Source: Hormiphora californensis (taxonomy: Eukaryota > Ctenophora > Tentaculata > Cydippida > Pleurobrachiidae). From it: 64,000 bases of DNA. The DNA is taken from assembly GCA_020137815.1 (NCBI GenBank), contig CM035358.1:5545488-5609487 (forward strand), in the 5' to 3' direction. Below the pieces are notes generated by a model that was given only the letters and a program-made list of their open reading frames with translations, had not been told where the DNA came from and searched no databases. The translations under genes were made by a program, and so were the position numbers. Positions 11,021 through 21,300 of this stretch are shown here, in pieces (within the stretch, counting starts at the first letter, position 1; each line of letters opens with the position of its first letter).

Positions 11021-13774
11021 ATGGGTGATCATTGTTTCTCATTTATTTCCACTCCGAGTGAGAACTCTCACTCTACTCAACATCAAGATACAGGTGGAGC
11101 ACTCTCCCCACAACCTCAAACACAACCCCTCCGTTCAGCCCAAAACCCACTTAAGAATTCCGTCCACAACGGAAACGCTAAAGCAGGTAATGGCGCTCAT
11201 AATGGAAACCCAGCCCAAATCCTAATTAAGAATTCCGTCCAAAACGGAAACGCTGAAGCAGGAAATGGTGCTCGGAAAGGGAAAACAACACAAAATCGTC
11301 TAGCCCGCAAACCGAAAGAGAATTCCGCCCCAACCGGAAACGCTCAAAAGGGAAACGGTGCAAAAACGGTAGAAACAAATCCTCCGCCAAAGACTTCCTC
11401 TGACACCCGGAAACGGGGACAGATTAGGGTGACTCAAATCAACCTAAACAAAAGTCCTGACGCGTGGGATGACATCATATCCTCAAAACTAACCCAATCC
11501 GAAGTGATTCTGGTCCAAGAACCACCTTTGATTGGAAAACAAAAGAGAATAAAATCTAGCAATGGGTACACGGCGGTCTATGACAAGACCGCTGAAAGGC
11601 CCAGAGCAGGGATTATGATTCACAAAAACATATCTAAGCATGTGTTCCTCCTAAACAGTCTAACTGATGGAGACACAGTCACAATTCTCCTGAAATTGGG
11701 AAATAAGGCCTCTATTCTCAGCTCCATTTATATGGGCAGAGGAATGGAATGCCCTCCTCCTAAGTTCAAAGAGATAGTTGATTACGCAAAGATAAACAAC
11801 CACGCCCTAGTCCTAGGATCAGACGTAAATGCCCACAGCACAGCCTGGGGGAGTGTACGATTCGATCCAGAAGGAACAACTAGAGGTGAAGCTCTCCTAG
11901 ACAAAATAATACAAGAAGATTTGCATATCTCGAATGTAAATAATGCAATAACGTTTGATAATGGCAGATGGGAGAACGTAATCGACCTAACCATAACAAA
12001 CAACTCAGCAGTCGACTCTATAAGAGAATGGCAAACCATCAAAGGAGCATGTCGGTCAGACCACGTCCCCATCACATTCGTTATGGGCGACATGGACGGC
12101 AGAGACATTCGCACCTTTCAAAACATAAAGAAAACAAATTGGGGCCAATATCGTGATATAGCAATCAGTGAAATGGAGAAAAGTAAAACTCTAAATTCAG
12201 AAATCAATACGATGGAAGAATTAGAAGAGGCTACCAAAACCATAACTGAAATCATGATAACGGCATACCAAAAAACCACTCCGACAACATACGTTTCATC
12301 TCAAATTAAAGACCCGCCGTGGCTCACGGAGGAGGTCGAAAAGGCGAGACTAGAAATGCTAGAAAAACTAGAGATAGCTCAAGACACCAAAATGCAAAAA
12401 GACTGGGCCCTTGCCAGAGCTGCTAGAAACAGCCACAGTAAGATACGAGTATATTCCAAGAGAAAATGCTGGAAAGCATGGACGGAAGAACTCGACGCCT
12501 TCTCTGATGCACAAAAAATAAGCCATGTCATTAAAACCAGTGAAGGTTGTAAACTGAACTGTGTAAACGACAAAGACGGCAACATAACAAGCTCTCCGAA
12601 GGAAACACTGCTAGCAATGGCAGACGTCCACTTCGGAGACCACAACATCACAAGACCATCAACCCAAGACTATGATAAGATTGGTCGCGGGAAATGGTCT
12701 AATGAAAGAACATTCTCAACAACACGCATCATTAAAGCCCTACGCGAATTCAGGCCCCTAACCGCAGCGGGCCCGGATAGCATAAGGCCAATAATGATGC
12801 AGAAAATAGCCGATACTTTTGCGAAATACTTCGCAAAAATCGTAACAGCATCGTATGAACTAGGAAAAACTCCAACACTATGGCAGGAAGCGGAAGCAAT
12901 CTACCTACCCAAACCAGGGAAAGGAGATTACCGCCAGCCAAAATCATTCCGAACGATAACCCTGGCATCCAACCTTCAGAAACTTGCTGAAAGGTTGGTG
13001 CTTTGGCACATCGAAGCGGATCAAAAAGTCCACAAAAAACTCAATAAATCCCAATACGGCTTCAAGAGGGGAGTCTCCACCGAGACAGCCCTCCACAAAG
13101 TAGTAAGGAAAATTGAGAAGACCCTAATGAACCAAGGCATAGCGTTGGGCACTTTCCTCGATATCGAGGGAGCGTTCGACAACGTTGCCTTTAAAGCTAT
13201 CGAAAGAGCACTCCACGCCAAACTCCGTGATAAACGGACAGTTGACTGGATAATGTTCACAATCACCAACCGAAAGGTAACAACAAAACTGCTGGGAGAA
13301 TCGTTAACGATCATGGTAACGAGAGGGTGCCCCCAAGGCGGCATACTCTCTCCATTCTTATGGAACCTAGTCATGGATGATCTCCTCAACCACAGTAAAA
13401 AGGAAATACCAGGTGACCTACAGGGATTCGCCGATGACCTAAGTCTCCTGGTAACAACAACAATGCCCCCTTCCAAGGCAGGCCCCTCGGTGGATATTCT
13501 TCCACTAAGGGACGCTACTCAAAAGGGCTTGACGGCAATCAATAAGTGGTGCAAGACAGTGGGACTAAAGCTTAGTGCTCTAAAGTCCCATATTGTTATC
13601 TTCACCCATCGGCAAAACGTTAAAATCAATGACCCGATTAAAATCGGGGGAAACTCCATAAACACCGTGAGCTCCACCAAATTCCTTGGTCTTACCCTAG
13701 GACAGCAAGTTGAATTGGAACGAGCACATAGTGAAACAAATAAAGAAATGCAAAAACATCCTAATGCAGTGTAG
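11021..13774 (+). CDS. LINE ORF: AP-like endonuclease and reverse transcriptase (frame-interrupted)
   Basis: 917 codons from an ATG. Residues 1-135 are low-complexity Asn/Gly/Lys-rich with an imperfect repeat (NSVHNGNAKAGNGA-like). An endonuclease/exonuclease/phosphatase domain follows: start IRVTQINLNK near 136, VQEPP near 166, GSDVNAHSTAW near 268, SDHVPITF near 347. The reverse transcriptase spans about 560-860 with SRTGCPQGG-type and FADD motifs (FADD near 804). The frame leaves the conserved protein at about 13700, where one additional G shifts it, and it ends after 25 unrelated residues. The enzyme would nick DNA and copy its own RNA at the target. It is probably inactive unless the extra base is a sequencing error. 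Confidence 0.9.
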   Translation: MGDHCFSFISTPSENSHSTQHQDTGGALSPQPQTQPLRSAQNPLKNSVHNGNAKAGNGAHNGNPAQILIKNSVQNGNAEAGNGARKGKTTQNRLARKPKENSAPTGNAQKGNGAKTVETNPPPKTSSDTRKRGQIRVTQINLNKSPDAWDDIISSKLTQSEVILVQEPPLIGKQKRIKSSNGYTAVYDKTAERPRAGIMIHKNISKHVFLLNSLTDGDTVTILLKLGNKASILSSIYMGRGMECPPPKFKEIVDYAKINNHALVLGSDVNAHSTAWGSVRFDPEGTTRGEALLDKIIQEDLHISNVNNAITFDNGRWENVIDLTITNNSAVDSIREWQTIKGACRSDHVPITFVMGDMDGRDIRTFQNIKKTNWGQYRDIAISEMEKSKTLNSEINTMEELEEATKTITEIMITAYQKTTPTTYVSSQIKDPPWLTEEVEKARLEMLEKLEIAQDTKMQKDWALARAARNSHSKIRVYSKRKCWKAWTEELDAFSDAQKISHVIKTSEGCKLNCVNDKDGNITSSPKETLLAMADVHFGDHNITRPSTQDYDKIGRGKWSNERTFSTTRIIKALREFRPLTAAGPDSIRPIMMQKIADTFAKYFAKIVTASYELGKTPTLWQEAEAIYLPKPGKGDYRQPKSFRTITLASNLQKLAERLVLWHIEADQKVHKKLNKSQYGFKRGVSTETALHKVVRKIEKTLMNQGIALGTFLDIEGAFDNVAFKAIERALHAKLRDKRTVDWIMFTITNRKVTTKLLGESLTIMVTRGCPQGGILSPFLWNLVMDDLLNHSKKEIPGDLQGFADDLSLLVTTTMPPSKAGPSVDILPLRDATQKGLTAINKWCKTVGLKLSALKSHIVIFTHRQNVKINDPIKIGGNSINTVSSTKFLGLTLGQQVELERAHSETNKEMQKHPNAV

Positions 13775-15110
13775 AAGAGTTGTAGGCCCCACGTGGGGAC
13801 TTAACCCAAAGACCGCATCCTGGATATACACAACAATAGTCCGACCAGCTCTTTCCTATGGAGCAATGGTATGGGCAAACGCCATGCTTACAAAAACCAA
13901 CCAAGACAATATGATCAAACTCCAAAGAATGGCGCTTAAGATGGTTACGGGGGCCCTCCCCACGACCCCAGCGTCAGCATTGGACAAGATTACAAACACG
14001 ACACCAATAACAGAACATCTTAGATTCTGTGCGGTGAAAACAGCATACACTCTGATGGCCACTGGGCAGTGGGAAGGCCCAGTAAAATCAGACCTGAAAA
14101 ACCCCAAGAAGTTCACATCCCACGCCAACACTGTGAACAAAACACTAAGAACCTTACCGTCTGAGTGGACACACGATCTAACCACCCCTGTGCTTTCCCT
14201 AGACAGGGATTTCCTAACGGAGATCCCGGACAGGGGGAGTTACAAGGAGATGGAAAGTGAGTTTACCACTGTTATATACACGGATGGATCTAAAATAAAC
14301 GACAATGCGGGAGCTGGACTCACCATCTGGAAAGATGGAGAAGAAACAACCCAAAAGTCATTTAACCTAGGCCCGCACATATCAGTGCCAGCCTCAGAAA
14401 TGTTTGCCATACAACAAGCAACACAAACCCTGCTGGACAGTGGAACTGCAAATGAGCGGGTCCTAATAAACTGCGACAGCCAGGGTACCATAAAAAGCCT
14501 AGACACCACCACGTCCAGGTCAAAAACCACTCTGAAAACAATATCAAACCTCAACACCCTATCAATTTGGAACAACGTCACAGTAAGATGGATCCCAGCC
14601 CACCAAGGGCATCACGGGAACGAACTTGCTGACGCTCTGGCCAAAAAAGGTGCTCAAAATACTTCAGAAGAAACCCTAATCCCAATCCCCAAAGCTGCAG
14701 CATACGCAGCCCTAAGGAACAAGATTAAAACCGGTAACAGGAAAATATCAAACCACATGGATATGATATGGGCTGACCGATTTGGGAAATCTCTGAAAAA
14801 CATGACTAGAAGTAATCTAAGAGCTGCCACGCACCTTCTCACGGGACATGGCAATCTAAACTACCATATGAAAAAACTGAAAAAAGTCAAAACCACAACC
14901 TGCAACCTGTGTGGGATGGAGGACGAAACTGTCAAACACGTACTCACAGAATGCCCACTACTGTGGAAACTTCGACAAGAAGTATTCGATAAACTGTGCG
15001 TGACTTTGGACGACATAAGACACCACCTGCCCTTCCAAAAAACCGTCACGTTTTACCGAAGGGCGGAGAAACTACTACACCCCGAGGACCCTCACCCGTC
15101 CTCTAGGTAG
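13710..15110 (+). CDS. LINE ORF continuation: RT thumb, RNase H and zinc knuckle
   Basis: The conserved protein continues in this frame from about 13702. There is no ATG at the junction, so it is not an independent gene. Seen: the post-RT segment (WIYTTIVRPALSYGAMVWA), then an RNase H domain with YTDGSK (about residue 191 of this frame), ASEMFA, NCDSQGT and LADALAKKG, and a C-terminal C-x2-C-x8-H-x4-C motif (from about residue 398) common in I and related LINEs. RNase H removes template RNA during target-primed reverse transcription. Confidence 0.88.
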   Translation: MNWNEHIVKQIKKCKNILMQCRRVVGPTWGLNPKTASWIYTTIVRPALSYGAMVWANAMLTKTNQDNMIKLQRMALKMVTGALPTTPASALDKITNTTPITEHLRFCAVKTAYTLMATGQWEGPVKSDLKNPKKFTSHANTVNKTLRTLPSEWTHDLTTPVLSLDRDFLTEIPDRGSYKEMESEFTTVIYTDGSKINDNAGAGLTIWKDGEETTQKSFNLGPHISVPASEMFAIQQATQTLLDSGTANERVLINCDSQGTIKSLDTTTSRSKTTLKTISNLNTLSIWNNVTVRWIPAHQGHHGNELADALAKKGAQNTSEETLIPIPKAAAYAALRNKIKTGNRKISNHMDMIWADRFGKSLKNMTRSNLRAATHLLTGHGNLNYHMKKLKKVKTTTCNLCGMEDETVKHVLTECPLLWKLRQEVFDKLCVTLDDIRHHLPFQKTVTFYRRAEKLLHPEDPHPSSR

Positions 15111-15390
15111 AAAACACCACGACTCCAAGAAGTACACCCCAGGAATCTAGAATTTCTGGTCGGGGTACCTCAAGGCTGGGGAACGTAACCATTGTGCTAC
15201 ATCCCTTCATCTCAGCCCCTCACGGGGCTGAGACAGCCTCTACGAAGAAGAAGAAGAAGAAGTACACAGATTGATCAAGATTGATCAAGATATGATCATG
15301 TGATCAAAAATCAGGCCAAATTAAACTGTATATATTGGTCTGATAAAACACTACAATATTGGTCCAATAATATCAATCCTTGCTTATAGA

Positions 15391-18300
15391 ATGTCCGACG
15401 AGTTTACTGAATATTTGACAGAGCTCGAGACACCTAACACAGAGGGATACGATTTCTTTACCCGTAATGAGGGAACGGGATATAACTTGGAGATTTTCCG
15501 GCAATTCAACAAGGTAACGAACATTAATGTACAGGGTGTCCCATATATTCTCCGGGTCGGTTGGCAAGCTGTCACACAAAAAACGGTGATAGTTGTGTGA
15601 AAACTAACTATAATGCTCTGTTTTTGTCTGTAAACAGATAGAAACGGTCTGTAAATTATGCAACTTCATAGCAGACTTCACGTGTTTACTAGGGTAGTAG
15701 TATGTATCAATATCCGGAGATATCGAGGATATTATCAGACCATCCCTTTTTCATGGCCCACGCGTTAGTTTGACTATTATTCTCTCACATTTCTTTGCAT
15801 CACTTTTCTTTGCATCACTTTTCAACTCACACCTCGTCAGAGGTGCCTCTACAGGGTGTCCCACTGTCTTTGCGTGACCTATGATTTTGGGTGATGAGTG
15901 GGTTCCATTCAAATGCTCATAACTCATCGAAAAATTGGTCAAAACGGCTCAACCAAAACCAGTGTTGTAGAGAATTGTCAGGCGAACATTTGGGTACAAA
16001 ATTGATGTTCCAAGTCTTACCAACCGTCAGATATATCGTCTTAAAGTCAAAAATACGTGTTCATGAAATCCGACCGGGGTTCACGTTTTGAAAAATTCAC
16101 AAATGCAAAGTTGCTCGGATCACATTGCATGCCTCATAAAAGTTGTAGGAAATTGTCTGGCGGTCATTTTGGTACCCGAGTTTTTGTCCTAGCTCAATGT
16201 TTAGAGTGTCTTATGACTGTCAGAACTGGAATTTTCACAAAAGTGGTCTCAGGTATCGCATTACATTTTGCCCTGTTATGAAGCTCATTGCTGCTTGAAT
16301 AACATCTTAGTGCATGATAGGGTTGAGATAGACCACTTGCGTATCCTACACATTAACAGGGGCCTTGCCAAATCGTCATAACAACCCTGTCAAGTGTCTA
16401 GATGAAATTGAGACGATATGTGCTGATTATCATGGGATTACACACGACACCGAGCCACCTAATTAGGCGTTGTGAGCCGATACCAACTAAGACTCAGCGT
16501 AGACACATCTTTATGTTCCTACAGTCATAACGCAACTAAAACGTAGAGCTATGGATAAAATCATGGTATCAAAATGAACCTTAGATGATTCCAATGAAGC
16601 TCTTATAAATTTCAAACCATTTTACCCATTTGTTGATGACACGTGATCCCCTCAAAAATGTTGGTTGAATTTCGGGTAATATGGTAGTTCTGGGCTGAAC
16701 ATATTCGACCGCTTTAAAGCGCTTTAAAGCGTTCGAGAAAGCGCTTTATAGCGCTTTAAAGCGCTTTAAAGCGATACCGCTTTAAAGCGCACCGCTTTAA
16801 AGCGTTTTTAAAGCGCTAAAAGCGCTTTATAGCGGTTTCTGAAGCAATATAAAGCGCTTTCGAAAGCGCTATAAAGCGCTTTTAAAAGCGCTTTAAAGCG
16901 CCACCGATTTAAAGCGCTTTATTTTCAAAATTTAGCGCTTTAAAGCGTTTAGCAAGCGCTTTAAAAAGCGCTATGAAGCGCTATAAAGCGCTTCATCAGA
17001 TCGCTTTCGAAAGCGCTTTTAAAAGCGCTATAAAGCGCTAAATAGCGCTAGAAAGCGCTTTTAAAAGCGCTATAAAGCGCTTTATAGCGCTTTTAAAAGC
17101 GCTAGAAATCGCTTTCAATAGCGCTATAAAGCGCTACAAAGCGCTTTATAGCGCTTTTTAAAGCGCTTTATATAGCATATTTGAAAGCGCTTTATAGCGC
17201 TATACAGCGCTTTTAAAAGCGCTTTTTAGCGCTTTAAAAAGCACTTTAAAGCGCTTTAAAGAGCGCTTTAAAGCGCTTTTTATAGCGCTAAAAAGCGCTT
17301 TTAAAAGCGCTTTTTAAAGCGCTAAAAAGCGCTTTTTAAAGCACTTTAAAGCGATATAAAATGTGCTACTTCAACCGCTAAAAAGCGCTATAAAGCGCTT
17401 TGAAAAGCGCTTTAAAAAGCGCTAGGAAGCGCTTTCTAGCGCTTTATAAAGCGCTTTTCAAAGCGCTTCTTAAAGAGCTTTTAGAGGCGCTATAAAGCGC
17501 TATTTAGAGCGCTTTATAGAGCTTTTTAAAGGGCTTTTAAAAGCGCTATTTAAGGCGCTTGAAAGCGCTTTTTATAGTAAAACGAGCTCATCACATGAAG
17601 CTTTCATAGTTTCCCACGGCCGTGGGAAAATTTGCACTAAAAAACTCGGCATATGTCCAAATAAGCTGTGCTCCGTTTTGTACCCTCTCTTTCACTCCCT
17701 CTCTCCTAACCCCTTCCCAAAAAGAGAGGGTGCACCGTACCCAAGGAACATGCCCGTTCAGACTCAAATATAAGTTGGCAGTGAATTCATTTCTTTGTTT
17801 TCACTTACTTCTGCCGAGTGCCGTCTGCGGTCTGCCGTTGAGTCTTGAGAGTTGAGATTCTCGACTTGCTCTCATGACTCAGCACTTGCCACTTGTATTC
17901 GTATTTGTCAATCAATTGACTTGATACCAGCTACACACACGTCTGACGTCACCATTGACTATTCAAGTCTCACAACTAACATCTTTACACTGTTTTAGCT
18001 GTAGACTGTGTCTCAACCAGCCGGAGGCACCAGCCAGATTACGGCGTAAAAATTACACCCCCTATAGAGATTCCGAAAAGCATCATGATATGGCTGTGAA
18101 ACTCACAAGGCGCCCGCCACACCCGAAAACGCCGCACCTATTAAAATCCTCCGTGGTAATGGTATACCCTCTTTCTCTATCCCTCACTCGCCCCCATCCC
18201 GAACTAAACGTAGCGCACGAGAGAACATGAGACTGAGAGAGACAGCGCGGGAGGATAGAAGAAAGAGGGGATATCATACCCAACTGTGCTCCGTGGTGTA

Positions 18301-21300
18301 CCCTCTCTTTCACTCCCTCTCTCCCAAAAAGAGACTTTAGTTAACTCAAATTGGCCTTGTGGTTGCATGACTATAGACATTTGAAAAACTCGGTCTAAGT
18401 GTACTCTTTTGGTAGCGCACACCTGTACACAGGCTGCAAGGCACCCAAATTATAACGGAAACCACCCAACGGAAACGCAGTTTAATCTGAAAAGGAGTGG
18501 AAGTGATCACGAAAAAGTGGGATTTACAATAATAAATAATAATATTCAAAAACCGAATAGAATGCTTTAAAAAGCGATTTATAGCGCTTCATAAAGCGCT
18601 TTAAAGAGCTTTTTATAGCGCTTTCTAGCGCTTTATAAAGCGCTATAAAAAGCGCTTTAAGAGGCGCTTTAAAGCGCTTTTTATAGCGCTCTATAAAGCG
18701 CTTCATAAAGCGCTTTAAAGCGCTTTTTATGGCTATAGAAAGCGCCATAAAAAGCGCTTTAAAGCGCTTTATGAAGCGCTATAAATCGCTTTTTAAAGCG
18801 CTTTCTAGCGCTTTAAGAGGCGCTTTAAAGCGCTTTATAGCGCTATAAAAAGCGCTTTATAGCTTTAAAGCGCTTTATAGCGCTATAAAAAGCGCTTTAT
18901 AGCGCTTTTTATAGCGCTATAAAGCGCTTTATAGCGCTTGATATAGCGCTTTTTATAGCGCTTTAAAGCGCTATAAAGCGCTATGAAGCACTATTTAAAG
19001 CGCTATAACAAGCGCTTTAAAGCGCTTTATAGTGCATTTAAAAGCGCTTTTAAAAGCGCTTTAAAGCGCTTTAAAGCGCTCTAGAAAGCGCTTTTTAAAG
19101 CGCTTTATAGCGCTTTTAAAAGCGCTTTAAAGCGCTTTAAAGCGTTTTTAGAAACGCTGTCTGAAGCGATATAAAGCGCTTTTTAAAGCGCTGTACAGCG
19201 CTTTTAAAAGCGCTATAAAGCGCTTTTTTAAGCGCTTTAAAAAGCGCTTTTTAAAGCGCTTTATAGCGCTTTTAAAAGCGCTGTAAAGCGCTTTAAAAAG
19301 TGCTTTTTCAACACCGCTTTTAAAAGCGCTTTTTATAGCGCTTTAAAGCGATATTCACCGCTTTAAAGCGCTTAAAAGCGCTTGAAAGCGCTAAAAGCGC
19401 TTTAAAGGTTGACAAGATACCTAAAACTTTTCGTATATCGTCTTATTTTGATTTATCATTAATTTTCAGCATTTTTTTAGAATTTTTTGTCGGCTAGAAA
19501 TATGTGCAAAATAGGGGGTCTACTGACAAATGAGTGTGCCTTTTTTAAAATTGATAACGTAATATCTCCGGTTCCTGATGAGATACAGAAACCGTTTTGG
19601 TAGCATTGGAAAGGTCTTATTGAGACCAATCCAACGCAACCAAGATCAAGTCTTTATCTTTTGAGGAACCGGAAACGTGAATTTCAATTTGCGAGACGCA
19701 GTGAGTGTGCCCAGTAAAACCAGTGCTGACAATATCGGTAGACCCCCTATTTCGAATTTTTTTCTAGCCGACAAAAAATTCTGAAAAAATGCTGAAAATT
19801 AATGATAAATCAAAATAAGACGATATACGAAAAGTTTTAGGTATCTTGTCAACCTTTAAAGCGCTATAAAGCGTTTTGAAAAGCGCTTTATAGCGCTTTT
19901 AAAAGCGCTTTTAAAGCGCTTTAAAGCGCTTTATTTCTTCTCACCATCAAAAAAAGCGCTTTAAATCGGTGGCGCTTTAAAGCGCTTTTGAAAGCGCTTT
20001 AAAGCGCTTTCGGAAGCGCTTTATATCGCTACAAAAACCGCTTTAAAGCGGTGTGCTTTAAAGCGGTATCGCTTTAAAGCGCTTTATAGCGCTTTCTCAA
20101 ACGCTTTAAAGCGCTTTAAAGCGGTCGAAAGTGTTCAGCCCAGAACTACCATATTACCGAATTTCGTCTTTAGACAGTCATAAGACAGTCTAAACATTGA
20201 GCTAGGACAAAAACCCGGGTACCAAAGTGACCGCCAGACAATTTCCTACAACTCTTATGAGGCATGCAATGTGATCCGAGCAACTTTGCATATGTGAATT
20301 TTTCAAAACGTGAACCCCGGTCGGATTTCATGAACTCGTATTTTTGACTTTAAGACGATATATCTGACGGTTGGTAAGACTTGGAACATCAATTTTGTAC
20401 CCAAATGTTCGCCTGACAATTCTCTACAACACTGTTTTTGGTTGAGCCGTTTTGACCAATTTTTCGATGAGTTATGAGCATTTGAATGGAACCCACTCAT
20501 CACCCAAAATCATAGGTCACGCAAAGACAGTGGGACACCCTGTATATTCCAATTTAAAACGCGTGTCCCAGGCGACGGGACGAAGGTTTAATTGTGAACA
20601 TGCCTCAGGAGACAGGTTTATATAGATACAAGGGGTATGGAGAATTAACGACAGTTGATTTAGAGACTGCTAAGAAAGTATATTGTGACCTAGACTACAG
20701 AAAGAAATGGGACTCCTACTGCAACGGTGATTAGATACAAAAATACAGATTATTTTCTACCGATTGAAAACTAGAATTGCTATCAATATAGTCATCAAAG
20801 AGGTTCCCCCGTCCTCACTAGCAGCTGAACCACATAACCTGAAACACAATTCTCCTTGACAGATCTGCGGGTACTAACAGAAAATGATGAGCGGCAGATA
20901 ATTTATTGGAGGGTGGCATATCCCTGGCCGATGAGTCATCGTGATTATGTGTTTCTGAGGAAAACTAAACTAATTTCTGAACCTGACCGGTGGTGTATCA
21001 TCGGTAAGTTGTGATACAACTGTAATATTAATTAATTAATTAGTTGATACAACTTGTATAAGCTGTTTATAATTAATTAATTAGTTGATACAACTTGTAT
21101 AAGCTGTTTATGTTCTCTGTTGTATCTAGTACTAGATCTGGTTGTTCTCTTGATCATATAATAAAGTTTTCTCAATCTACTGCTGCAGACTCATATGATT
21201 TAAATTGTCCAGGGAAAAGTGACACTAGTGAGTCGGTTGACGCTGTGAAGAGTGTGGTTAGGGTAGACCAGTATGAGCAGACCATTGCCTTTCAACGCAA

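Larger units (their letters stand above)
9385..15260 (+). mobile_element. 5.9 kb non-LTR retrotransposon (I-superfamily-like LINE)
   Basis: Flanked by a 9-bp direct repeat AGTACACAG (9376-9384 and 15261-15269) and ending in a short (GAA)n run rather than poly(A). Order: repeat-rich 5' UTR, endonuclease-reverse transcriptase ORF, RNase H and CCHC finger in a second frame, 3' UTR, GAA tail. No separate ORF1 (Gag-like) protein is evident. The element is full length but carries one frame interruption near 13700. Its 3' end lies only 130 bp before the PCTP start codon, so it sits in that gene's promoter or 5' UTR. Confidence 0.85.
15852..20542. mobile_element. 4.7 kb TA-flanked foldback element packed with AAAGCGCTTT satellite
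   Basis: Terminal inverted repeats begin CAGGGTGTCCCACTGTC and are flanked by TA (15850-15851, 20543-20544), a Tc1/mariner-like signature. The outer arms pair for about 370 bp. The left arm then has about 440 bp (roughly 16222-16660) missing from the right, and pairing resumes at 'ggtaatatggtagttctgggctgaac'. The interior is three blocks of GCGC-centred satellite, a unique block (about 17580-18545) and a nested 448-bp inverted repeat. No transposase ORF. The whole lies in PCTP intron 1. Confidence 0.85.

Noticed and set aside
10833-11225. Possible LINE ORF1 of 130 codons
   Set aside because: It opens at GTG, overlaps the main ORF, and shows no zinc knuckle or coiled coil.
15529-15545. Second mariner-type end (tacagggtgtccc) just after PCTP exon 1
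   Set aside because: No partner end could be found at a sensible distance, so it is only a possible fragment.
19561-19600. Hammerhead ribozyme suggested by CTGATGAG...GAAAC
   Set aside because: The segment between the two core strings cannot form stem II and no matching stems I/III are seen.
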